35,284 nt of DNA. Source: Polymyxa betae (taxonomy: Eukaryota; Endomyxa; Phytomyxea; Plasmodiophorida; Plasmodiophoridae). The notes beneath the pieces were generated by a model. That model was not told where the DNA came from. It saw nothing but the letters and a program-made list of their open reading frames with translations, and made no database searches. The position numbers and the translations under genes are program-made. Below, piece by piece: positions 1 through 11,000 of the stretch (positions are counted from its first letter, which is position 1; the number at the start of each line of letters is the position of its first letter). Location of the stretch: assembly GCA_003693705.1 (NCBI GenBank), contig RBZT01000759.1, forward strand, positions 1-35,284, in the 5' to 3' direction.

Positions 1-131
1 TACTCATTATAGATTATTATAAAAAAAGATAATATTTTTCATTAAGAAAATAATTTTTTCAGTTTTTTAATTTTTTCCCTGAATGGGCGGGGTGGGTTTT
101 TATTTGGTTTTGTTTTTTGAATTGTATGGGA

Positions 132-428
132 TTATTTTTTTTGATTGATATGCGGGTTTGTTTTTAATTTATCATTATGCCTTTTTGTTTGTAAATGTCT
201 ATTTAAATGCTTGCCAAAGTATTTACATAAAGAACAATGATTTTTTGAATTATTTTTATATTTAATATGCTTACATTTATTACAAATTATATTTTTAGGT
301 GAAATTGTATTTTCAGTTGAATTACATAATCTACATTTCCTATTCAATAAATCAGTTATTAAATTATTCTTTAATGGTTCTAATAATTGATTTAATATAT
401 TATTGTTAAGTTCTTTTTCTAAATACAT
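132..428 (-). CDS. Small AT-rich zinc-ribbon / C2H2-like ORF, possibly foreign
   Basis: A 98-residue ATG-started ORF in very AT-rich DNA. It has a Lys/Asn-rich N-terminus, then paired CxxC knuckles (CRLC near residue 33 and CNKC near residue 49), then a C2H2-like finger (CSLC near residue 66, followed by HLNRH and TKRH). Two CxxC pairs look like a zinc ribbon. The second part resembles single zinc fingers that recur in AT-rich genomes of nucleocytoplasmic large DNA viruses and in some mobile elements, but that is only pattern resemblance. Base composition and Asn/Lys codon use are unlike the genes beyond position 1300. It may be an insertion, a mobile-element or virus-derived gene, or contig-edge material. 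No function is assigned beyond likely zinc binding. Confidence 0.45.
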   Translation of the reverse strand: MYLEKELNNNILNQLLEPLKNNLITDLLNRKCRLCNSTENTISPKNIICNKCKHIKYKNNSKNHCSLCKYFGKHLNRHLQTKRHNDKLKTNPHINQKK

Positions 429-481
429 AATAATAAAATATTATTTTACTTTTAAATTGATATTTCTTTAAAATGAAAATT

Positions 482-815
482 AATTTTGAGTTTAAAGGGA
501 AAATATATTTGGGTGGAAAATTTTTTTGGAATGATATTTTTAGAAATTGAAATTGGAAAATGACAGCGGGGATTTTTTGAGGGTTAGGGTTTGGAAAAAT
601 AATTTTGAGTTTAAAAGAAAAATATATTTGGAGGAAAAAGTTTTTGCAATGATATTTTTAGAAATTGAAATTGGAAAAAAATGACAAATTGATTTTTTTT
701 TAAATTTGGGTTTGGAGTTAGGGTTTATTACGTTATTGGGTGTTATAACGTGATATTATTGAAAATGGAAATTGGAAAATGACGAGAGGGGATTTTTTGG
801 GTGAAATGGTATGGG
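482..815. repeat. AT-rich tandem duplication, about 119-bp period
   Basis: A block beginning AATTTTGAGTTTAAA at 482 recurs at 601. Both copies continue through GATATTTTTAGAAATTGAAATT-type sequence and a GTTAGGGTTT segment. A third, truncated copy of the middle part (AAATTGGAAAATGAC) lies near 768-783. The copies differ by small indels and substitutions, so the duplication is not recent. Function unknown; it accompanies the AT-rich island at the window edge. Confidence 0.7.
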
Positions 816-840
816 GGGAAATCGGGTGTGATTTTGTTAT

Positions 841-1307
841 TAACTCCTCATCTACTCACGATCAAGCTGTTCAGAGGACCAACCGGGTCCACGTCCTGCC
901 TTTGACTGCGACATTTGTTACCGGGGAGTCGATCTAGCAAGCAGCTCCAGCGCGAGGACGTTCAGACAGACAGAAAACCCTAGCCCAGCACTGTAAATGC
1001 CGCAAGAAAGTCCGAGCGTGGCCTCCAAAATGCGAAGCGCAGCCCGGCGCATTTTATTGAATTTGTCGAGACCGGTATTTAATCTCAACAAATATACGTA
1101 ATGTTTGCGAGAGGCTGCGCGACCGTTTTGCGGCACTTTTGCGCATCGCGCATTTTTCCAAATACGCGATTTTTGGAGGTCTTCCACTGCCAATCTCAGA
1201 TTGAAAAAAGCCCGTACGCGCTTTTTTTCCTCATTAGACAATGCTTAAGGTCGAGCAAGCGATGTTAATTTAGCAACAATTGTAGACAAAGCATATTCAT
1301 TTACGCG
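841..1307. other. Spacer between the AT-rich island and ASNSD1
   Basis: Composition shifts here from AT-rich to balanced. The minus strand is open from 1241 to 918 but only from a TTG and has no ATG near its start; the protein is not recognisable. I see no convincing gene, RNA or repeat. It would hold the 3' end of the ASNSD1 transcript. Confidence 0.4.
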
Positions 1308-3472
1308 CTAGACTGGTTTAGAACGCACAATGACATTTAGTTCACCTTGAAGCTTTTCTCGACAAAGAACTTCAGTTCCAGAAATCTGGATATAACCTCT
1401 TAGTAATACATCAAAGAGTCATAGCAGTCTAAACATACCGATTTGTTGGCAATTCGAGTGCCGAATTGGATCGCACGTTTCTGCAATTGGGCTAAACCAG
1501 GCAACCCCAGATGAACAGCTAGCTGTCGAAGAAGAAGCTTATCACCACCTTCAGAAGCCGGCAAGTCTAAACGAGATACCTGGACAGAAATCAGAATTGT
1601 AACATAGGATGACTTTTACTCACTTCGTTCAAAGGCAAAGATCGAACAAACTCGCGAACGTCACGATCTAGGTAGCAATACATTGTATCCCTAAACAAGA
1701 AATCAACTTCTGCTGTGAATCTCGGAAACGACGAAAATTTAGATTTTCGTGAACAATCAAACATTTGGCAACAAGAGAGAGGTGCAGGTTTACAAATTAC
1801 CTGCCGCTATCAGCAAGCAAACGATCGTCTCTACCCATATTTCTTCTGTAAAGCCTCCTCTGATCCAGCTCCAGTTCACGCCTTGCAAACTCCCAACCGC
1901 CGCGCTTATAAGCGGTTCGATGGCGGGCGTAGCCTCCGAACAGCTCGTCCGCTCCAAGGCCGGATAGCAGCAGGCGACATCTTGATCGATATTGGCCCCA
2001 GGCCTGATAAGCCGATTAAACGATAGAGTCATGCTGGAACGAGCTCATTCCACCTCGGTTCCGTCATAATAGGATTCAATGTTAGTAGGATCGCGATATT
2101 CAACACTGCTGTAGCGGCAATGCTGGGAGATGATCGGTTGCCTAGAGATAGTGTCTCGTAATACGACACCCTGCCCTCTTCCACTAAACCACAGAACCTA
2201 AGACGTTCTCAGAAAAAAAATTAAACATTCTCAGCTTGCAAACCGAGCCCAGATTAAAATCCATGACAGTCACGCTCGGCTTGATCAGATCGTAGATGTA
2301 TTCAGCGTGCCGAGACAGTTCGTCAAGCTCGACGTTGATCTCAATCAAGCGCCATCGTCGTTCAGGAAATCGCTGCTGCAGTTCAAGCATTGAGTTAATG
2401 GCAGTCTGGCGATCAGGTACGAGCATCGGCTGTGTCCCGAAAGCGAAATTCAACAAGTCGATGGGTTCTTCGATTGGGATGTGTTCATGCGCAAACGCAG
2501 CTATAATCACAGTTAACAAAAAGAAGTTAAGCGAAAACCGGTCATACCAAGAACAGAGCAGTCGAGGCCGCCAGAAAACAGCAGGCCGACACGAGCGCTA
2601 TCAGTATCGTCGCGGTGATGGTTTCCAAGGCAATGTATACGTCGAGCCATGGCTGCTGACATTAGGCGATGCAGCATAGTAACATTTTCGTCAACATAAT
2701 GATAAGTTTGGGGAAAACAGGGCAGAGGAGGATCGGTATTCTCATCGAGCTGCTTTCCGGTCAAATGTGACCAAGAGTAATGCTCGACAGAATTTGGTAA
2801 TAAAGCGTTCCGAGCTGAAACAGAGAAAATCCCGGTACAGGGCACCTCTTTCCAATCTGTTTCGTCATCGATACAGATCGAAGCGATTTCCAAGGATAAG
2901 CTGGAGCGGCGCATAACAAGGCTTCGTCGACCTGATGAAGGATCTTAGCCGAGCAATGGAACCATAACGAATTCATACCGAAGAAATCACGCCCGAACCA
3001 GATGCAATCAGAGGCCTTATGGTAGAAGACAAAAGCGAATGGGCCTCGAAGAGTCTCCAGATGTGAAATAACGTCATCTGGTTTGTTTAAATTGCCAAAT
3101 ATTTTAGACAGTGATTCAGTATCACTGGATTCTGCAGGAATATCTAAGGACAGCATTAGTTTGAATAAAAAAAAATCTTAGAAAAACCCTTGAATTACGA
3201 TAAAAAACAAGATGAAAAAATTTACCATTTCGTTCAGAGTCGAATCGGAAGATTTCTCCATTGAAAGCCAGAACGTTGCCGGCAGAATCATGAAAAGGTT
3301 GTCTGGTTAAGAAGTCGCCCTGGATATGCAAGATCGAGGCGCCCAAGCGAATTGATGGCGTCACCTGATCGATACGGCTGTAATCTGGGCCTCGATTCAA
3401 AAGCCATTGGGGAGGCTTCTCAATTGAAGCATCGCCATTATTCGCGACGACCTGCAGCCAGATTCCACACAT
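1308..3472 (-). CDS. ASNSD1: Asparagine synthetase domain-containing protein 1 (ASNSD1-type)
   Basis: Nine exons rebuild a 561-residue protein in frame: 3472-3226, 3143-2979, 2931-2548, 2500-2244, 2197-2054, 2003-1801, 1690-1624, 1579-1439, 1385-1308. The N-terminus MCGIW gives the Ntn glutaminase nucleophile Cys2. NRGPDYSRID, FNGEIF, RGPFAFVFY and WFGRDFFGRRSL follow the ASNSD1 type. The synthetase half has the PP-loop LLFSGGLDCSVL, EHIPIEEPIDLLN, GADELFGGYARHR, and ends LPKRA-like with QKRAIQFGTRIA. The length is a little below the usual ~640. This family resembles asparagine synthetase B, but its physiological reaction is not settled. The start is certain because Cys2 must be exposed. Introns are 44-110 bp; the exon 2 to 3 joint restores the family block FFGRRSL exactly. 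Confidence 0.93.
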
Positions 3473-3704
3473 GCTACGACGACATTAATCAATCAAGTTT
3501 TGCCGCGGTCAAGAAGTCGGCAATGAAGACACTTCGAACATCAGCTGTGGACGCTTTGCTGGCTGCAGATTCCAAAGCTTAATGATAGAGCTTTACCTAT
3601 ATGATGGTAACACCACCGTTCTGTTGTTTATTGAAAACGCCGTCTTAATATACTATAATGTGAAGCTTATTCTCTAGGCTCAAGTCTCCCTCTATCAAAG
3701 CTGT

Positions 3705-5120
3705 TTACCATGTTTGAACAATAACGGGGACGTTTGGGATTGGCGATTCCCCAGCCAAGGAGAAGGACGAGACAGAGCGTTTCGTTTTCTTCACGGCCAG
3801 CTCGATTCCTGGAACGGTCGCCACTTTGGTTGCAGTTGATGAATTTATCGGTACCTGGATGGCCCTGAGCAAGGCGCTTTCCGATAGCATGAGCATTTCC
3901 CAGGATACGACCAGCAAGACCCATTGTGACCCGGCCTTGCGAACCACAGCGAAGCTGGCAATACAGCCCATCATCGTTATCAGAAAAACGCTGATCGACA
4001 TGGTTCGGTTAACAAAACGGGCTCGACGTTGACGCTCGTCCATCGACAAAAACACGACGATCTTGGGATCCATGATTTCACGACAGAGTTTCCTGCCTTT
4101 AACCAGGAAAAATGTGCAGATCGGTAGAAGCATAGACATCTCGATTACAGCGGCAGCCGATGTCGCATTCTTTGGTGTCCATCGTGGTGAGATAAAAGAT
4201 CCAATTCCTGATATCAAGTCATAGCATGTTAGGGCGACCGCACTTGTGATCAAGAAGTTCTGACAACAACGTTGGCGAAATTGTCCGGCCTTGGTCATTC
4301 CCAGCGTGTGAACGATGCGCGCGAATGTGATACTGATGGCAACGGTTGAGGAGAACAATAAATCCAATGCTAAGCGGAATAGCAAAAGGGAAATTCCAAC
4401 TGATATCAGACGACCTCCGCTGGCATACGCCAGGCTGGGAACGACAGCAATCCAGCTGGTGAATGTAATCAGAAAGACCGCTGCTGTTATTGCTCTTGGG
4501 GTCGAAGAAGTTCTGGAGCAATTCCAAAGCAGACATTTCTCTAATGCCCATAATGCGTTAAGAACGCCATGGATGAAAACGAACCACCAGGGGACAAGAA
4601 GCCGCTCTAGCCATATGGTGGAGATGTTTTCATCACCGTCTACGATTTGAACTTCAAGATTCGGACAGGTTTGAAGCAGCTCGTCGACAACCGCTGCGCC
4701 TTCTGAATCCAACTCTAGTATGGGCGTGATATCCATGTTCGCATGACTTGCTATTGGATGCCAGCAGCAGGCTGTAGCGCCGTTAAAGAACCGGCCCGAA
4801 GTCGCCTGGTAGATAATCGCCAAACAATGAACACGCTGACATTCAGCAGCCCATTGTTCGAGATCGCATGAACTTTGGTCCCATTTGACCTTGACGATCC
4901 GCCTAGCAGCAATATCGGCAGGCATGGAACAAACTGACGTATCTTCATCGGGAATGTCGACCAAGATCCCGGTTATATTAAACGATCCCGTGTACGAATA
5001 CCTGAATGATGGCGTCGCAACATGGAACCCTCGGTTATTGCTGCTGACGATGCGCAACGCTTTAACATGCACGAGAAATAGAGCCTCCAGAAGCAGCAAA
5101 TTTAAAAGACCGCTCAACAT
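3705..5120 (-). CDS. Orphan signal-peptide + seven-transmembrane protein
   Basis: A single open exon of 471 residues. A hydrophobic N-terminus (about residues 1-21) reads as a signal peptide. Residues ~25-180 form a soluble, probably lumenal or extracellular domain with several Cys and an N-glycosylation sequon (NIT). About seven hydrophobic segments follow (roughly residues 178-195, 211-235, 238-265, 288-308, 322-340, 371-395, 400-425), then a short basic Ser/Thr-rich tail. That layout, an N-terminal ectodomain before seven helices, is shared by GOST-type Golgi proteins and GPR180/TMEM145-like receptors, but I see no diagnostic motif of either. The ectodomain has weak features of a protease-associated (PA) fold (CSM...VKVKW...CLAIIY). 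No function is assigned. Confidence 0.75.
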   Translation of the reverse strand: MLSGLLNLLLLEALFLVHVKALRIVSSNNRGFHVATPSFRYSYTGSFNITGILVDIPDEDTSVCSMPADIAARRIVKVKWDQSSCDLEQWAAECQRVHCLAIIYQATSGRFFNGATACCWHPIASHANMDITPILELDSEGAAVVDELLQTCPNLEVQIVDGDENISTIWLERLLVPWWFVFIHGVLNALWALEKCLLWNCSRTSSTPRAITAAVFLITFTSWIAVVPSLAYASGGRLISVGISLLLFRLALDLLFSSTVAISITFARIVHTLGMTKAGQFRQRCCQNFLITSAVALTCYDLISGIGSFISPRWTPKNATSAAAVIEMSMLLPICTFFLVKGRKLCREIMDPKIVVFLSMDERQRRARFVNRTMSISVFLITMMGCIASFAVVRKAGSQWVLLVVSWEMLMLSESALLRAIQVPINSSTATKVATVPGIELAVKKTKRSVSSFSLAGESPIPNVPVIVQTW

Positions 5121-5375
5121 AATCGCCAGCGATAAGGGCGCAAATCAACAAGAATCATGCTGTACGACCCTGGATCATTGGTCAAAATTGACCATGATGT
5201 TGCTCACGTGACAATCGATCGAGCGCGAGTGTTTGAAGTACATAGCGGTACCAAAATTGAAACAGGCGCCAAACCGATCTGTCTGGAAATGATATCACGA
5301 ACCCGAATCAATCTGAATTCAAAGCCTGCGATTCAGTATCTAAGCAAAAAATGACAATGCATTGTGGATAGAGAT

Positions 5376-7290
5376 TTACGGCCGGAATCGGACATTTATA
5401 AGTGCATTGTTAGCAGTTGCAATTACGAAAGCATCAGAATTAGGCAACCACGAGATGCAATTCACGCCACCACCAGCTTTGAAAGTCTTAAGTAGCACCC
5501 CATCGTTTGTAGACCAAATAAATACACGATCGTGTGATACACAGGCAAGGTAGTCACCAGACCGGTTGAAAGACAACGAGATTATAGGATGAAGATGCTT
5601 GGACAAGACAAGCAGGCAAGATCCTAGAAACATAATTATCACATATCACAACGAGCATGTTTCAAATCTTTGTAAAACAAGAAACCCGAGTTTCACAGCC
5701 GTTACTTTCTCAACTAAACTTACCGTTTGCAGCGTTCCAAATTCTAACAGTACAATCAAAACTGGCACTTGCTAGAACTTGAACAGAGTGGCGTTCATGA
5801 GTAACAGCCCCCTACCAGAACCTGAATTAAATCATAATCAATTAAGGCAGAAACCGATTACCCAAGCAATACAGCAGATATCCCTTCCATGCCCAGTTAT
5901 ATCCAAAACCAATGCTTCCGATTTCTGAGGACTCCAAACCTTCACCGATATTAGTTTCCGGGGGGTTGCCAAGCTCGACAGGGATTGCAAAGCTTACTTT
6001 AACAGTGGCGTCGTCAGAGCATGTGGCAAGCAAATTTCCGGATGGATCCCATTTCACACAATTTACATCTCCAGTATGTTTACAAAATGCGGCCACAGGC
6101 TGTTCTTTCTCCATTTCGCAAATATAGGCAGCTTGATCGGCCACACCACAGGCGAATGTTGAACCGTTTCTCCAATCAGCATCTAGAACGCCAGCATTGA
6201 ATCGCCATTGCTGCACAATGTGGCCGTTTGCTGCGTTCCAAACAGCAACCGTTGAGTCCAAGGAACAGCTTAAGAGATATTGGCCGTCAGGAGACCACTT
6301 TATGGCAGTAATTGGGGATGTATGACCAGGTAAATTATGTCGAGATGCTCCTAGAAAGCAGATCAGCTATGAGATGACCGAGTTCAAACTGTTAACCATC
6401 GGACGTGAAGATCCAACAATCCCCAGTAAGGCTGGCAACAGCAAACATGCTCCCATTTGGCGACCATTGCGCCAGATGGATAGCGGCAGACGACGGTTGT
6501 TTTTCGAGCAAATTCAGACAGCGGGAGCGTGATGGATCTTCAATATGCTGCCATAGACGGGCGGTACAATCTTGCGAGCCAGAGACCAGCATGTCACCTA
6601 TCGGCCATTAAGGAAACGGCTTCGGCACGAAACGACAAAAACGATTGCAAAATGGGACTAAGTTTCGAAAAAACGAGTTCTGAAAAATAGGCTGATTTTG
6701 GTATACCATTGGGATTGACAGCACAAGTAAAAACAGTGTCGTTATGCCCTTTGTAATGAGACGTCAGCTCTCGCGAAATTTCTAACGATCCATAATCTTC
6801 ATCCATTGGAACTGGAGCACAGACAATCAACAACCAAGGAGTATAGAGACAAGTGAACTTACCATCAGGATCAAACAGCTTCGTTTTCGACTTGATATTG
6901 CACTCGTGCTTGGTAACCAGTGAAAAGGGAGCATCGCAAAGCGTTTCGGTACCATCCTGAGCACAAATGAGAATACGTTCAACGCTCAAAATGAAATCAA
7001 AGGAATGCGAAGCAACACCGAAAAGCATCTCATTACGAACATCGTTGACATGACACTCAATCTCTGTGTGCTGTAAGCCCTTCTGCAGAAAAGAGATTAA
7101 AGACCCAGGAGGGACATCGCCGCCGACAATCTTTGACTTGGCGATATGGCTCTCATTTCCTGCCCATCTCTTAGACATATTACAGATAATAAGCTCGCCG
7201 CTTACCGAAACAGAAAGCCGAATGGACAAATCCAGATTCGAGCAGATAGCGATAGATCAGGAAATTGACCTCGTCCGAGGTCAACGTCAT
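5376..7290 (-). CDS. TBL1XR1: TBL1/TBL1XR1-type LisH + WD40 corepressor subunit
   Basis: Eight exons join in frame to 484 residues: 7290-7206, 7159-6863, 6811-6707, 6597-6397, 6350-5998, 5939-5862, 5811-5724, 5623-5376. The start [20 protein letters not shown] is a LisH motif matching the family start. [20 protein letters not shown] is the F-box-like segment. WD40 repeats follow, with hallmark blocks [63 protein letters not shown] and a terminal GGGVNCISW. In animals and fungi (SIF2) this protein is a core subunit of NCoR/SMRT- or Set3-type histone deacetylase complexes and acts in the nucleus. The acidic/poly-Ala linker of animal forms is much shorter here. Upstream lies a ~750-bp spacer before the divergently transcribed CID-RRM gene, so the promoters may be shared. 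Confidence 0.95.
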
Positions 7291-7363
7291 CGTAGCTCGC
7301 TCTTGACGTCCACAATGAAGGAAGAAGGACGGGCTGCGCTGTTGACAACGACCTTTTCACTTC

Positions 7364-7588
7364 TCACGCTTTGAGCTGCACAATCTCTGTATCAGAGAGC
7401 ATACAGGTCGGATTCGACAAGAAAGTGTTGCCGCAGCAGACACAAATCGAAGCTTGAAATACGGAGTTGCGTATTCCATCTTCACGACCATCGAAAAACG
7501 GAAAGCAGAAAGGTCGATTTAGCAAATATAACTCGTAGTATTGATACTTCTCGAAATGGTTATTGTTAAAGAAGCACTTGATTGTCAA
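7364..7588 (-). CDS. Possible CDPF1-like exon or remnant
   Basis: Open frame without its own ATG; it continues upstream to about 7640 before a stop. It contains YELYLLNRPF, then about 25 residues, then ICVCCGNTFLSNPTC. This spacing resembles the cysteine-rich DPF-motif proteins (CDPF1), where an EExYVMxDPF block precedes a CxxC...C cluster. The terminal CSLFY...FCxxC block of that family is missing: the frame ends after SDTEIVQLKA, about 75 bp before the TBL1 start codon. It may be the last exon of a diverged gene, a truncated remnant, or chance. Low confidence. Confidence 0.28.
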   Translation of the reverse strand: MTIKCFFNNNHFEKYQYYELYLLNRPFCFPFFDGREDGIRNSVFQASICVCCGNTFLSNPTCMLSDTEIVQLKA

Positions 7589-7639
7589 GTAATGCTCAAA
7601 GGTAAATATGGACCCGAAGCCGACTGCTGTGAATCCGTA

Positions 7640-8036
7640 ACAGTATCATGACGCTTCCAATCACCGTCGGCTGTGTGAATCGTGCCTCTCCGTGCTATCC
7701 CTGCTAGCCAGCCAAGGCTGCCTTAGTACAATAAAAATATGGAAGAGCCTTGTTGGGGCCAATGCCGCCAGATCAGTAGAAGTTCTACGTAAACTGAAAA
7801 CATGCATACCTATCATACGAGAATCTCAGACGCTTTACGTTGTTCTATATCAAGCCGATTCCTCAGAGAAGTTCTGTGCAGAAAGTATCGCAAACTGCAA
7901 AATCAAAAAGTCAGAACACAATGTGCGTAAAGCGAGAGGATCGTTTCCAGTGACGATCTATCTATATCTCCGCGTTCTCTTTTTAAATCGGATCGCACAT
8001 TTGCAGCCTGGTCCCTTGGGCTAAGAATCCGGCGCC
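7640..8036. other. Spacer / 5' region of the CID-RRM gene
   Basis: No ATG-started reading frame of note on either strand. The plus strand is open for ~110 codons from a GTG at 7692, but the product is not recognisable. With the preceding stretch it is the bidirectional upstream region of TBL1 (minus) and the CID-RRM gene (plus). No TATA box or other clear element was identified. Confidence 0.4.
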
Positions 8037-11000
8037 ATGCCCGAGGAATGGCCCGGCCAGGCCGACCTGCAGTCGCGCCTAAAGAAGCTCGAAGGCATCT
8101 CCTCTTCGAAGATTGCTGTTGTCGCCGACATTGCCGTTAAATCCGTCAAAGTAACCAACTCTGCATCCTGGCCCTGGTATTATTAAATCAGCTTCGTTTC
8201 AGTATTATAAGTTTGTGGTATTTGCTGTTGAACATCATATGAAGCATGGTGATGCCAAAGCGCGTCTTCAAGGCATGTGCATCATTGATGCGATTCTTCG
8301 GAGCGCTGCCGAACAGATCCCGCTCGACAAGAATCCGTATCCTTCCCGATTTTCAAAAAATTTGGCGTTTACGCTGGGTTTGACTGCAGCCTGTTCTGAT
8401 ACCGATCGCGGGAAAATAGTCAGAATCGTGAAGATCTGGATTTCCGCTAAGCTTCTTCCGGAAAAGGCTCGACAAGATATCAACGATTGGCTGCAGAAGA
8501 GTACTCCGACAATGTTATGTATTTTGAAGGTTGTCTAAAACCCTTCGCAGATGATTCGCAAACTGCTGGAACTGTCAGAGAGCCAACTTCTCGGCTCTTG
8601 AGCATCATTGATAAATTGAAAGAGGCCCCACCTGCATCAGCCCAGCCAGCGCCTTCGCCTCCAGAGGAACTGGACACCTTTGATTACGGAGACGAAGACG
8701 ATGACGAAGCTCGCCTTGCATCCCAGGCACGGCGGCTCGAAGAGCAAAGTCGAAAACTGGAGGCTGAAAAGTGAGGCAATGCTGCATATTGGTTCCAACT
8801 CGCTTAGCACTCCGATCAGAGAAGCTGCAGCCAATGCGGCCAAGAATGGCAGCCGGCCCGGTACTGTGGATCCTTCTTCTAGCACAGATGAAGCGCCATC
8901 GTCGGATGCTCACGAGTCCGATCTGCACCGTTTCGGATTCGTTCGTTATCCGGATCAATCCAATCTCCCAGCCGGTATGCTCTGACTATCGGTATGATAC
9001 TAACATAGAGGTGTGTAACTGAGCTGCAGGGATGGTGCGCGTACTTTCCTGTGTTCTTTATATCGGCGGCATTGCAGTTACGGTCGATGCAGCCCAACTA
9101 CGATCCCAGATTGGATCTTTTGGCAAAATCGACGACGTAAGTCGAACGCTGTTAATTATGACTGCTGGTTTGATATGTACGATTTGTATCAGATCCGGAT
9201 TGTTACTGGACCAGCTGTCAATTCAGCCTTTGTTCGATATATCGATCGGGAAGAAGCCGAGAGCGCCAAAAATCTAGTCCGCAGCTACTTTCCTGAATAC
9301 AAAATCGGATGGGGCAAAGGTGCCTTCTGTCTATTATTCTGGTTTGCGAAGCTTACTGGAATTTCTTTAGGAGTTGGAGTAAACAAAGATGATTTCGATA
9401 CGAGGCAGGGCATCGGCATGGTCCCTGAAGCATCACTGGTACGAACTCCAAAGCCAAGTATTGCCGCTCGTCCTGTTCCTGCTCCTGAGTCGCATCATCC
9501 TCATCAGATCCCGGTTCAAACTACGGTCCAAGTATCGGTTACGAGTCCTTCTCGGTCTCGGCATCACGCTCAACAACAGCCTCCACAGCAACCGGCAGCG
9601 CCCTGGAACGGAATGGCCCATCCACCTTCACTTCCGCCGACAGCATACTCTATGCCACCGTACGGCGCCCCTCTTGCTCCTGCACCACCGCGAAGTATCG
9701 GGGCCGTGCCTGCGTCTTGGGATGGTGGTGGTGGTGCGAGTTATCGGGATAATATGCCTCCTGGAGTGCCTCCTCGTTCGGGGTGGGATGCAACCTCAGC
9801 AGCTCCAAGCAGTTTACCAAACTCGTCGAATTCGTTAGATTCTGGATGGAATTCGCAAAGCGTGCCACCGTCCTCTGGAGGTGCATGGGGCGACGTCACT
9901 TCAAGCTCGGCAGCTCCGCCATCTTCCTCATGGGACGGAAGGAATGCGTCGGCCAGTTCTTTCGACATCCCGCAACATGGTCGTCTTCCTGCGCCTTCTT
10001 CGTCAGGTCCACGTTCGGAACCAAGAGATGGACCTGATCGCGGAAGGGGATCCTCTTGGGATTCGAAGCCTCGTGTATCAGGTCCACCTTCGACGTCTTC
10101 TTGGGATAAAGGCAAGGATTCTTCATCTTGGGATCAAGGGTCGTCTTCTTTACGTGATCAGCGCGGATCATCATCGACATCCTGGGATAAAGGTTCTTCT
10201 GGCTCGTGGAACAAAGGCTCTGCTTCAAGGGACCCGCCTGATTCCAGAGGTGGCTCTGGCTTCGATCGTCGTTCACAAAGTGCTAGCTTTGGTTTCGATC
10301 GTCATTCGCAAGGCGACAACAATCTGTCTTCGGGCTCCTCTTGGGGTGATACTGCCCCGTCTGGGCGTGATGCATCTGCCCCAAATGGTAACGACCAAGG
10401 AAGGGGAAACAACAATGCTTCGTCCTGGGGAGACAATTCCTCTGCTTGGGGCGCTCCCAGGGACGATAATCAAAGACGCGACAGTGGTTCGAGATCTGGA
10501 GGACCACCTCGAGGTGGTGGTGGACGCTTTAATTCCAGGGATCGAGACCGCCCTCAGTCTGACAATCCCAGACCCTGGAACAACAGGGATGGCGATCGTG
10601 ATAATAATGATTCCGATGGAAGACGAGGACCACCGCGAAACAGAGATAACAATTTCAGAGGCGGTCCAAGAAACGACCGAGACGGTGGAGATAGACCGCC
10701 GCGAAATAACGACAATGGTTTCAGAGGAGGTCGAGGTGGCGGATCAAGAGGTCGAGGAGGCGGGTTCAGGGGTCGTGATAATCGCGACAGCGGCTCTTCT
10801 TGGAACAATGACAGTAACTTGGGCGGCTCTAGGAAGAACTCTCAATCGGATTCTGGCGGCTGGAGCGGTTCTGCTAACAGTAATCAGCCAAGTGGCGGCG
10901 AATGGGGAGGCTCGTCAAATAGCAATAATCAGTCGAGCACCACTGGCAGCCAGCCTTCGGCTTCTTGGAGCGACCAGCCGAGTTCTGGAACTACCTGGGA

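Noticed and set aside
580-725. TTAGGG-containing motifs in the AT-rich edge suggesting a telomere
   Set aside because: Only isolated single copies (near 583 and 717) inside the 119-bp repeat; no tandem hexamers.
918-1241. Minus-strand open frame of 107 codons
   Set aside because: Begins at TTG after a stop, has no early ATG and no recognisable motif.
7692-8024. Plus-strand open frame before the CID-RRM gene
   Set aside because: Starts from GTG with no ATG nearby; unrecognisable; more likely 5' region.
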